Below, piece after piece: positions 6,367-12,812 of a stretch of DNA of 19,193 nt. Source of the stretch: Clostridiaceae bacterium (GTDB taxonomy: Bacteria; Bacillota; Clostridia; Oscillospirales; Acutalibacteraceae); assembly GCA_016297555.1 (NCBI GenBank), contig JAEDGK010000030.1, positions 1-19,193 of the forward strand. Reading direction: 5' to 3'. The stretch's first letter is position 1; the number at the start of each line of letters is the position of its first letter. Made by a program: the position numbers and the translations under genes. The notes under the pieces were generated by a model. That model worked only from the letters and a program-made list of their open reading frames with translations, was not told the DNA's origin and did no database searches.

Positions 6367-6453
6367 TTATTTTGCTGAAAAGTCAAAATAACGGCATAAA
6401 TCCGCCTGAAAAATGCTCAAAATCAGGTTATATTACGGATTTTTGATAAATCC
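6367..6453. other. Possible structured RNA segment with alternative pairings
   Basis: TTATTTTG (6367-6374) can pair with CAAAATAA (6384-6391). Next, AAATCCG (6398-6404) plus CCTGA (6405-6409) pair with TCAGG (6423-6427) and CGGATTT (6436-6442). The same GGATTT (6437-6442) can instead pair with AAATCC (6448-6453). The two options exclude each other, as in attenuators, but no neighbouring gene or promoter ties it to a function. AT-rich DNA gives such pairings by chance. Confidence 0.25.
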
Positions 6454-6531
6454 ACGCTGCACAAGCAAACAGGTTTGAAATTTAACAAGAAAAATGTATT
6501 TACACAGAAAGGGTAAGATAAATAATCCATT

Positions 6532-6560
6532 GTAGGGCGGCTTGACCACAAGCCGCCGTG
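6532..6560 (+). repeat. GTAG-hairpin repeat, family A copy 4
   Basis: GTAG plus the stem GGCGGCTTG / CAAGCCGCC with loop ACCA, followed by GTGAAAATG. The 3' end CCGCCGTG matches the copy at 166. Confidence 0.8.
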
Positions 6561-6576
6561 AAAATGATTGTTTTTA

Positions 6577-6639
6577 TATTTCCAATCCTCCGTCACGGCT
6601 TCGCCGTGACACCTCCTTTGGCAAAGGAGGCTAATGTTA
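6577..6639 (-). repeat. Two-hairpin repeat, copy 3 (complete)
   Basis: On the minus strand, hairpin 1 is CCTCCTTT-GCC-AAAGGAGG (6630-6612), followed by hairpin 2 GTCACGGC-GAA-GCCGTGAC (6610-6592) and GGAGGATT. This is the best preserved copy and matches the inverted, edge-truncated copy at 1-44. Stem 1 extends into TTAGC at its outer end. Confidence 0.8.
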
Positions 6640-6658
6640 AATTCGGCTTTCTTTTATG

Positions 6659-6697
6659 GGCTCCTTAGAAAAGGAGCTGTCCGTAGGACTGAGGATT
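6659..6697 (+). repeat. Two-hairpin repeat, copy 4
   Basis: Hairpin 1 is GCTCCTT-AGAA-AAGGAGC (6660-6677) and hairpin 2 is GTCC-GTA-GGAC (6679-6689), then TGAGGATT. Both stems differ from those at 227-269 yet remain complementary, while the junction and tail are kept. Confidence 0.75.
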
Positions 6698-6726
6698 GAT
6701 TTTGCCGTATAATCGAGATGCTTTAA

Positions 6727-6753
6727 CGGCGGCTTGTGGGCAAGCCGCCCTAC
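6727..6753 (-). repeat. GTAG-hairpin repeat, family A copy 5 (inverted)
   Basis: This is the reverse complement of the copies at 166 and 5839: GGCGGCTTG, TGGG, CAAGCCGCC, then CTAC. The loop in the minus-strand reading is CCCA. This copy shows that family A occurs in both orientations in the same island. Confidence 0.8.
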
Positions 6754-6904
6754 TCTCACCTTTTACCTATTCACTATTACTTCTTACCTCAAATCGCCCC
6801 CGCCCTACTCTGAACGGAATATTTTACATTGTTGATTATTGAATTACGGAATATAAACGGTCATAGGCGAAGTCTATCCGAAATTACGAATTCCGAATTT
6901 TTGC

Positions 6905-6931
6905 GGAACGCTGAGGACAGCGTTCCCTACG
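6905..6931 (-). repeat. GTAG-hairpin repeat, family C copy 2
   Basis: This is identical to the copy at 6025 over the hairpin (GGAACGCTG, AGGA, CAGCGTTCC on the plus strand) and the adjoining CTACGG. Confidence 0.75.
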
Positions 6932-6949
6932 GAAATTTGCGTTGATTTT

Positions 6950-6976
6950 GGAACGATGTGGGCATCGTACCCTACG
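6950..6976 (-). repeat. GTAG-hairpin repeat, family D copy 2 (inverted, decayed)
   Basis: On the plus strand it reads ACGATG-TGGG-CATCGT, followed by ACCCTACG. Compared with 5896-5921 it has lost pairing in the outer two to three base pairs. The minus-strand loop is CCCA, as in the intact copy. Confidence 0.65.
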
Positions 6977-7003
6977 AATTGACCGTAAATTTTGTCTTTT
7001 CGC

Positions 7004-7040
7004 GGACAGCAGCAAGGGCTGTCCCTACGAATTGCGCCGC
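7004..7040 (-). repeat. GTAG-hairpin repeat, family E
   Basis: On the minus strand, GGCGCAATTCGTAG is followed by the stem GGACAGC / GCTGTCC (7024-7018 with 7010-7004) around a 7-nt loop. The GGCGCAATTCGTAG flank is the same as that of the family B copy at 77, although the stem is unrelated. Confidence 0.65.
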
Positions 7041-7075
7041 CGTGCCAACTTCTTTGCCAAAGGAGGCTAATGTAA
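7041..7075 (-). repeat. Two-hairpin repeat, copy 5 (truncated)
   Basis: On the minus strand this has TTAGCCTCCTTTGGC followed by a decayed second arm, then GGCACGGC, which is the first arm of hairpin 2. The element then breaks off directly into the family E flank. It looks like a remnant interrupted by, or joined to, another repeat. Confidence 0.55.
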
Positions 7076-7098
7076 CCGCAAGCTTTCGGCGGTATTTT

Positions 7099-7142
7099 GT
7101 AGGGGTCGGCGTCCTCGGCGACCCGCGAAATAATTCCGAATT
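7099..7142 (+). repeat. GTAG-hairpin repeat, family B copy 3
   Basis: GTAGGGGTCGGCGTCCTCGG leads into CGACCCGCGAAATAATTCCGAATTA. One base change from the copy at 77 alters the inner stem (GGCGAC for GACGAC), which turns the G-A mismatch there into a G-G mismatch. This copy lies about 50 bp beyond the mnmE stop. Confidence 0.7.
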
Positions 7143-7194
7143 ACGGAGAAGCCACCGACGAAATTCTGCCGCAAAACACCGTATTCCTCAAAAT

Positions 7195-8562
7195 TTATTT
7201 TCCCACGCAGAAGCGGGAGAACACCTCGTCAACAACCGCCGTGGCGGCGCGCTCGCCCGTGAGTTCAAGCAGGGAGTTTATGGCGCAGTCGGCGCAGACA
7301 TTAACGGCGTCCAGAGTAACTCCGCCTTGCAGGGCAGAGATTGCGTCATCGAGCGCAGAAATTGCGTTAATGCAGCATTGGCGCTGGCGCTCGCTCGTAA
7401 GGCATGCGGAATTCGGGTCAAATTCATCGGCTGAAAAAATTTCTCTGACGGTTTTTTCAAGCTCTGCGCCGCCCTCGCCCGTTGAAGCGGAAAGCTCAAC
7501 AACATAGGGAAAGGCGTCGGCGATAATTTTTCTGTCCGCCGCAAGGGGCAGATCGGCTTTGTTTAAAAGAGCAATCGCTCTTTTCTGCCTGCATTGGCTG
7601 ATGATTTCTTCATCCTCGGCGGTCAGCGGCTCGCTGCCGTCAAAAACGGCAAGCACAAGCTCCGCGCGTTCAAGGCGGCGCTTTGCAAGGCTGACTCCGA
7701 TATTTTCAACAACATTTTCGGTTTCACGAATTCCCGCCGTGTCCGCAACGCGCATAACAACCTCGCCGAGAATTATTTTTTCCTCAACAACATCGCGGGT
7801 TGTGCCTGCTATGTCGGTAACAATGGAGCGTTCAAAGCCCGTGAGCATATTCATCAGCGTGGATTTGCCGACATTCGGCTTGCCGACGATAACGGCGTCA
7901 ATTCCGTCTGTGAGAACTCTGCCGCAGTCATATCGGCGCACGGTATCCGCAAGCTCGGCGCGCACCGCAGTAAAAACGGGCAGCATATCCTCGCCGCCCA
8001 CATCGGCGATATCCTCGTCGGGATAATCAACCCAAGCGGCAAGTGAAGCGCAAACGCCGATAAGCGCGTCGGCGCATTTTTTTATTCTGCGGCTCAGATT
8101 GCCGTCAAGAGTATTGAGAGCCGCGCTCGCCGCCTGCTTGCCCGAAGCTCCGATAAGAGCCATAACGCTTTCGGCGCGGGCAAGGTCGGTTTTGCCGTTG
8201 AGAAACGCTCTTTTGGTAAATTCGCCCGCCTGCGCGGGAACTGCTCCCGCATCGAGAGCGGCGCGGAGAATTCTTTTAGTGACATATAGACCGCCGTGGC
8301 AGGAAATTTCCGCCGTGTCCTCGCCCGTGTAGCTTTTTGGGGCACGAAAAACGAGGCAAACCGCCTCGTCAATTTTTTCGTTATTATCATAAACATCGCC
8401 GAAGTGAGCGCGGTAGCCCTTGCTCTCGGTAAGAGGCGCGCCGCTGACGGGCTTGAAAATTGCGGAGGCAATTTCAATCGCCCTTTCGCCTGAAATCCGC
8501 ACTATTCCTATGCCCGCAGGGGCGTTAGGCGTGGCAACGGCGGCAATGGTTCTGTTATCCAT
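7195..8562 (-). CDS. mnmE: tRNA modification GTPase MnmE (TrmE)
   Basis: MnmE is a dimeric, K+-activated GTPase that binds a folate one-carbon unit and works with MnmG on wobble-uridine tRNA modification. The protein has 455 residues from the chosen start, as usual. GTPase motifs are G1 GKPNVGKST (about 227-235), G2 DIAGTTRD, G3 DTAG (about 274-277) and G4 NKAD (about 334-337). The C-terminus ends in FCVGK, the conserved CxGK motif with the catalytic Cys. I chose ATG 8562 because AAAGGA lies 9 nt upstream and the product begins MDNRTIAAVATP, as in homologues. A GTG at 8580 in the same frame has no ribosome site. It is the last gene of the mreB-containing run, 18 nt after the MinD-like gene. 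The more usual neighbour, jag, is absent. Confidence 0.97.
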   Translation of the reverse strand: MDNRTIAAVATPNAPAGIGIVRISGERAIEIASAIFKPVSGAPLTESKGYRAHFGDVYDNNEKIDEAVCLVFRAPKSYTGEDTAEISCHGGLYVTKRILRAALDAGAVPAQAGEFTKRAFLNGKTDLARAESVMALIGASGKQAASAALNTLDGNLSRRIKKCADALIGVCASLAAWVDYPDEDIADVGGEDMLPVFTAVRAELADTVRRYDCGRVLTDGIDAVIVGKPNVGKSTLMNMLTGFERSIVTDIAGTTRDVVEEKIILGEVVMRVADTAGIRETENVVENIGVSLAKRRLERAELVLAVFDGSEPLTAEDEEIISQCRQKRAIALLNKADLPLAADRKIIADAFPYVVELSASTGEGGAELEKTVREIFSADEFDPNSACLTSERQRQCCINAISALDDAISALQGGVTLDAVNVCADCAINSLLELTGERAATAVVDEVFSRFCVGK

Positions 8563-8580
8563 AGGCAAAAATCCTTTCAC

Positions 8581-9303
8581 TCATTCGCACACAAGCGGCA
8601 CCCGCTTGCCCGTGATACGCTTTGCAATTCGGGAATAGGCAAGCGTTGAGGGCGAAAATTCGCCGGGCGCAGTCCCCGTGACGGAGCTGTAACCGACTGC
8701 GATATCCCTCGGCACAACGCCGAGAAGCTGAACGCCCGTTTCGTCAATGCATTGGTCAATGTTGAGCAGCTTGCGCTTGCAGACGGGCTTTACCTCAAAC
8801 ATATTTATGATAAGGCGCACATCCTCAATTCCGAGGCGGCGCAGCTCGTCAAAGGCTCTGGAGCAGCTACGCACGCACACGCTGTCGGGCGTTGAAACAA
8901 CGATTGCCCTGTCCGCACCTGCTGCCGCAATCTGAAAGCCGCGGTCAATGCCGGCGGGAGAATCGAGAAAAATATAGTCGTAATCTTCCGAAAACGATTT
9001 AAAAAGCTTTTCCGCCGCTTCGGGGGTCAGCTCGTCGCAAAAGCTGCGGGGCGCGGCAAGCAAATCCGCTCTCCCCTTTATAACAGCCTGCTCGCGGGTG
9101 CAGCGGTCAAGAATGAGGTCTCCCCAGTCAAAAACAATTTTTTCGGTAACGCCGAAAAGGATATCGAGCGAGCGCAGGCCGATGTCGCAGTCAACGGCGA
9201 GCACTTTTTTGCCCATGGCGGCAAGCGCGGAGGAAACACCCGTAACAAACGAGGATTTGCCCGAGCCGCCTTTGCCCGAGGCAACGAGAATTATCTGAGC
9301 CAT
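8581..9303 (-). CDS. minD: MinD-like ATPase without membrane-targeting helix
   Basis: This is a deviant-Walker ATPase of the MinD branch. MinD normally binds the membrane as an ATP dimer, recruits MinC and restricts FtsZ rings to mid-cell. The protein has 240 residues. The Walker A region is SGKGGSGKSS (9-18) with the signature Lys, and the Walker A' region has DCDIGLRSLDILFG (38-51), where MinD has DTDIGLRNLD. Walker B is IFLDSPAGID (111-120), then LLGVVPRD (193-200). The ATG at 9303 follows AAAGGAG at 7 nt. The protein ends AKRITGKRVPLVCE, at about the point where typical MinD continues into a linker and amphipathic helix (LKRLFG-like). No such helix is encoded in the other frames before mnmE. 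No minC or minE is adjacent, and mrdA ends 16 nt upstream. A MinD-derived protein with another role is possible. Confidence 0.85.
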   Translation of the reverse strand: MAQIILVASGKGGSGKSSFVTGVSSALAAMGKKVLAVDCDIGLRSLDILFGVTEKIVFDWGDLILDRCTREQAVIKGRADLLAAPRSFCDELTPEAAEKLFKSFSEDYDYIFLDSPAGIDRGFQIAAAGADRAIVVSTPDSVCVRSCSRAFDELRRLGIEDVRLIINMFEVKPVCKRKLLNIDQCIDETGVQLLGVVPRDIAVGYSSVTGTAPGEFSPSTLAYSRIAKRITGKRVPLVCE

Positions 9304-9310
9304 AGCTGCG

Positions 9311-9317
9311 CTCCTTT
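9311..9317 (-). promoter_or_regulatory. Ribosome binding site that fixes the MinD-like start
   Basis: AAAGGAG on the minus strand lies 7 nt before ATG 9303 and just inside the gap after the mrdA stop. It rules out the longer open frame that begins within mrdA. Confidence 0.7.
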
Positions 9318-9319
9318 CA

Positions 9320-11365
9320 TCAGGGAATAAGTGTATTTTCAGGCTGATATTTTTCCATTTCGTCGCTCTGACCGAAATAGTAGTCAACGATTTCGGCAAC
9401 AACGGGGGCAACGAAAACGCCCGAGGTCATACCTTCGCCGACAGCCGCGATTGCAATTTCGGGGTTGTCATAGGGTGCGAAAGCGATAAGAAAGCCGTTG
9501 TTTATTTTAACGGAAACGCCGCCAAGCTTGCGGATTTCCTGAGATGTTCCTGTTTTTGCGGCAACCTGAACGGGCAGATTTTTGAAGTATCTGGCGCAGT
9601 AGCCCGTTGTGCCCACTTCGAGCATACCTCTCTTGACTATATCGAGGGTTTTTTGAGAAATTCCCGTCTGAGAAACTACTTCTGCGCCCTTTTCAACGAT
9701 AGTCTGAGAATAATCGTAGCTCTTAATGCTTTTAACGAAATGAGTTTTATATCTTGTGCCGCCGTTGGCGATTGTGGCGCAGTAGTTGGCGAGCTGAATG
9801 GGAGTGAAAAGATTGCCCGCCTGACCGATTGCCGACTGAACCGTGTAGCCCGGCAGCCATTTCTGATTGATTGAAGCGCGGTATTCGGGGCTGTCAAGCA
9901 CGCCCGCCGCTTCGCCCAGCTCGCAGCCTGTTTTTGAGCCGAGACCAAGAAGGGTTCTGTATTCATTCATTTTTTCAATGCCGAGCATTCTGCCGACCTC
10001 ATAAAAGAAGGTGTTGCAGGATTCGTCAATCGCCTGAACAACATTAACAAGGCTCGTTTCGTGCGCCTGCTCGCACTTGAAGTGCTGATTTAAATAAACA
10101 TAAGAGCCGGTGCAGCGAATCCTTGTGGATTCATCAATTATGCCCTCTTCGAGAGCGGCTATTGCAACGGAGGGCTTCATTGTAGAGCCTGTTGCATAGG
10201 TTGAGAGCAGCGCCCTGTTCCAGAGCGGAGAGCCGGGAGCTTCGTTGAGCGCTTCGGCGTTTTCGCTGTAAGTTGAAATATCGAATGACGGATAGGTTGC
10301 GCTCGCAAGAATTGAGCCGTCGCGGCAGTTGATGACGATAACCGCGCCCGCATTGTCAACCATATTTCCCTTTGTTCCCGCATAGTCGAGCAGCGCCGCT
10401 TCAAGAGCGTTTTGAGCCACCTTTTGAAGCCCCGAATCAATAGTCAGAACAACCGTGTTACCCTGAACGGGGGGAGTTGTTACCTCGGTTGTGCGGTTGC
10501 CGCTGCCGTCGGTATAGACAGTAGCCTCGCCGTCGGTTCCTTTGAGATAACTCTCCATGGCAAGCTCAATGCCGCTTTTGCCTATATAATCGGTTATTTT
10601 GTAGCCCTCGTCTTTCTTTTCTTTGTATTCCTCCGCGTCTATTGCACCCGTTCTGCCGAGAATATGCGGAGCGAGAGTGCCGTCCGTATATTTTCTGACG
10701 GGAACAACGCTGACATCAACGCCCTTGTAAAATCCGCTGTTTTCTTTGATTTTTGAAACGATTTCATCGGGCACGCTCAGCGCAAAGGTGTAGGGAGTGC
10801 CTATTCTGAAAAAGGTGCGCTCCATTTCATAGCGAACCGAAGCAATCTTGCGCGCGTCCTGCGCGGAATAAGCCTGAAGCTCATAGCGCTCAATCAGGGC
10901 GTCAAAGCAGTTCTGAGCGGTGGCGTAGTCATTGAGTTTGAGCAAATCGGGGCTTTTCATTTCCTTGATTTCGGAGTCGCTGTCCTCTTTATAAGCAATG
11001 CTTCCCGCCGCGTCAAAAACAAGCGGCAGATTATCAATCCATTCAAGCGAATTGCTCTCAAACAGCTTTATAAGGCTGAGAATGATATTGTTTCGCTCAG
11101 CCTGCTCCGTGGGAAAATAAGCGGCGTCAAAGATGATGGAATAGCCCTGGTCGTTATAGACAAGCGGCTTTCCGTTGCAGTCAACTATTTCTCCTCTTGC
11201 GGCGGCGATGGGTGCGGTTCTTTCGGAAACCGCGGAGCTTGCCGCGTCATATTCCGCGCCGTCAACAATCTGGATTTTAACAAGGTCAAACGCAAAAAAG
11301 ACAAAGAAGAAAAGAATAACGCAAACCGCGGCAATGCGCCTTGCCGAGTTTATTTTAAATTTCAT
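9320..11365 (-). CDS. mrdA: Penicillin-binding protein 2 (elongation transpeptidase, MrdA)
   Basis: This is a class B penicillin-binding protein: the membrane-anchored DD-transpeptidase that cross-links peptidoglycan with RodA in the elongasome. The 681 residues contain one N-terminal membrane segment (about 11-28) and a dimerisation region with RGEIVDCNGKPLVYN (about 58-72). The transpeptidase domain carries all three active-site motifs: STMK (394-397, nucleophilic Ser394), SCN (449-451) and KTGT (604-607). A stretch with LAPHILGRTG (231-240) and DYIGKSGIE is typical of PBP2. The start ATG is preceded by AAAGGAGG at 7 nt. It follows mreD by 36 nt and precedes the MinD-like gene by 16 nt. The mreBCD-mrdA order supports elongation rather than septal PBP3 (FtsI). 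Confidence 0.95.
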   Translation of the reverse strand: MKFKINSARRIAAVCVILFFFVFFAFDLVKIQIVDGAEYDAASSAVSERTAPIAAARGEIVDCNGKPLVYNDQGYSIIFDAAYFPTEQAERNNIILSLIKLFESNSLEWIDNLPLVFDAAGSIAYKEDSDSEIKEMKSPDLLKLNDYATAQNCFDALIERYELQAYSAQDARKIASVRYEMERTFFRIGTPYTFALSVPDEIVSKIKENSGFYKGVDVSVVPVRKYTDGTLAPHILGRTGAIDAEEYKEKKDEGYKITDYIGKSGIELAMESYLKGTDGEATVYTDGSGNRTTEVTTPPVQGNTVVLTIDSGLQKVAQNALEAALLDYAGTKGNMVDNAGAVIVINCRDGSILASATYPSFDISTYSENAEALNEAPGSPLWNRALLSTYATGSTMKPSVAIAALEEGIIDESTRIRCTGSYVYLNQHFKCEQAHETSLVNVVQAIDESCNTFFYEVGRMLGIEKMNEYRTLLGLGSKTGCELGEAAGVLDSPEYRASINQKWLPGYTVQSAIGQAGNLFTPIQLANYCATIANGGTRYKTHFVKSIKSYDYSQTIVEKGAEVVSQTGISQKTLDIVKRGMLEVGTTGYCARYFKNLPVQVAAKTGTSQEIRKLGGVSVKINNGFLIAFAPYDNPEIAIAAVGEGMTSGVFVAPVVAEIVDYYFGQSDEMEKYQPENTLIP

Positions 11366-11401
11366 TTTCTTTCCTCCTTTGTAAATAATATAAAATCTTA
11401 A

Positions 11402-11920
11402 CTATTCAACGGAAAAACGCTTTTCAACGCCTCTGACGATAATGAACATAAGCGGAATAAACGCCGCAGTATATGCCGCGCCCGGCAGATAATAGCGCAG
11501 GAGCATATAAACCGCGCTGTCAAGCCCGCCGATAACGAACTTAAACAGCCAATAGCCTACGGAATAAATCAGAATAGCCGCCGACGAAAGAATAGCCGCC
11601 GTAACGACATTGTTTCGCATAATGGTATTAATCAGCGTGCCGCAGATAAAGCCCACGCACAGCAGATAAATCGCGTTAAAGCTTGCGCCCGAGGCGAAAA
11701 TATCCCACAGCGCGCCCGCAAAAAGACCGAGCAGCATACCGTAAATATCACGCTCATACATTGACATACACACAACGGCGGGTATAAGCAGCAAAGCCCT
11801 GACGCCGAAAATCTGCGGGAAGAAGCCGTCTGTATTTTGCAGAACGGACAGCAGCAGCAGTATCAGTGCAAGGCAAAGTCTGCGGGTTATTAACTTTTTG
11901 CGGTTAATTTCAATAGTCAT
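11402..11920 (-). CDS. mreD: Rod shape-determining membrane protein MreD
   Basis: MreD is a small polytopic membrane protein linking MreB/MreC to the wall-synthesis enzymes. With the start at ATG 11920 it has 172 residues, typical for the family, and shows about five hydrophobic segments, beginning LCLALILLLLSVLQ and including YLLCVGFICGTLI and a C-terminal AAFIPLMFIIV. The open frame extends 16 codons upstream to a TTG inside mreC, but the internal ATG fits the family and avoids a non-homologous extension. No clear ribosome site precedes it; the start lies 19 nt after the mreC stop, so translation is probably coupled. Identification rests mainly on size, hydrophobicity and its place between mreC and mrdA. 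Confidence 0.88.
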   Translation of the reverse strand: MTIEINRKKLITRRLCLALILLLLSVLQNTDGFFPQIFGVRALLLIPAVVCMSMYERDIYGMLLGLFAGALWDIFASGASFNAIYLLCVGFICGTLINTIMRNNVVTAAILSSAAILIYSVGYWLFKFVIGGLDSAVYMLLRYYLPGAAYTAAFIPLMFIIVRGVEKRFSVE

Positions 11921-11939
11921 ATTTATGTTTCGGGCGGCG

Positions 11940-12791
11940 TCAGCCGTTGCTTTCGGCCTGACCGTCAAATGAAGTTATTATAAAAACATCGGTTATCTCC
12001 GATAAATCAATTCCCGGCTCGATAATTGCGCTTGCGGAAATATCAACCGTTCCGTCAACAACATCAACAATGCTGCCGATAATCAGATCGCGCGGGAAAA
12101 TTCCTCCGACGCCCGAGGTGCAGACAATGCCGCCTGCCGTGACCGCCGTTGAGGAGGAAAGCCCGGGCATATGGCAATGACCCTCGTTTGCAAGTGCAAC
12201 GGTGGAGGTTACAAAGCCGAGGTCGCGCGTTCTGACCTCGTATGCGCTGACATTTACCTTGGGGTTGAGAACGGTGTTGACCGTGCATTGCGTCGGAGTG
12301 ACCGAGGCAACAACGCCCACAAGGTATTCGCCGCAGATAACGGGGTCGTTGACGCTGATATCGTTAAGCGAGCCTTTGTTGAGAGTGAAAGAGCCGAGGT
12401 TGTTTGCCGCGTCTCTGCCTATAACAGCCGCTTCGGCGAAAACATAGTCGGAGTGTTCCTCCTTGATGCCGAGAAACTGCTGATAGAATTCGTTTTTATA
12501 GCGGAGCTGCTCATAGTCAACAAGCTGCTGCCTGAGCGAATCCACCTGCTCCTCCAGCTCCGTTACCTGCTTTGCAAGGGTTGAGGAGGATTTAAAGGAA
12601 ACGGGGATTTTTGAAAACTCCGCCGCAACCGATGATGAAAGGCGCGAGAGCGGACCGAAAACAAAGCTGACCGCACTCGTGAGCGGAGAAGAGCCGCTTC
12701 TTGAGAGAACGGCAAACACTGAGCCTGCCAGCAGAGCGGCGGCAATAACCGCGAATATTTTAAATGCCGTGCTTTTCAAAAAGCGGATCAT
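11940..12791 (-). CDS. mreC: Rod shape-determining protein MreC
   Basis: MreC is a bitopic membrane protein whose extracellular domain forms filaments and activates PBP2-RodA. The 283 residues start with a single membrane anchor (about 11-30, KIFAVIAAALLAGSVFAVL). A coiled coil follows (about 69-100, with KQVTELEEQVDSLRQQL), then two beta-rich domains containing VIGRDAANNLGSFTLNKG and GGIFPRDLIIGSIVDV, both typical of MreC. The start ATG is 21 nt after the mreB stop and is preceded by AAGGAG at 11 nt and AAGG at 6 nt. Its position between mreB and mreD confirms the assignment. Confidence 0.95.
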   Translation of the reverse strand: MIRFLKSTAFKIFAVIAAALLAGSVFAVLSRSGSSPLTSAVSFVFGPLSRLSSSVAAEFSKIPVSFKSSSTLAKQVTELEEQVDSLRQQLVDYEQLRYKNEFYQQFLGIKEEHSDYVFAEAAVIGRDAANNLGSFTLNKGSLNDISVNDPVICGEYLVGVVASVTPTQCTVNTVLNPKVNVSAYEVRTRDLGFVTSTVALANEGHCHMPGLSSSTAVTAGGIVCTSGVGGIFPRDLIIGSIVDVVDGTVDISASAIIEPGIDLSEITDVFIITSFDGQAESNG

Positions 12792-12812
12792 CGATAACCT
12801 TGCTCCTTAAAA

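Larger units (their letters stand above)
5866..7194. other. Gene-free repeat island between mnmG and mnmE
   Basis: About 1.3 kb with no open frame that resembles a protein and no visible tRNA, rRNA or DnaA-box cluster. Its two ends are dominated by short hairpin repeats of several families, listed separately. The centre (about 6190-6530) is AT-rich, without those repeats, and contains a possible structured segment near 6367-6453. Fragments such as 6768-6790 (TTCACTATTACTTCTTACCTC) and 6790-6811 look like decayed repeat pieces. No clear terminator follows mnmE. Confidence 0.7.

Noticed and set aside
5866..7194. CRISPR array in the repeat island
   Set aside because: The repeats differ in family, orientation and spacing, no regular spacer length is present, and no cas gene is near.
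5866..7194. Chromosomal replication origin in the island
   Set aside because: Despite origin-type neighbours, no cluster of TTATCCACA-like DnaA boxes was seen, and dnaA, rpmH and rnpA are absent from the window.
6958..7434. 158-codon plus-strand open frame running from the island into mnmE
   Set aside because: It overlaps the real mnmE gene antisense and begins in repeat DNA; the product shows no recognisable domain.
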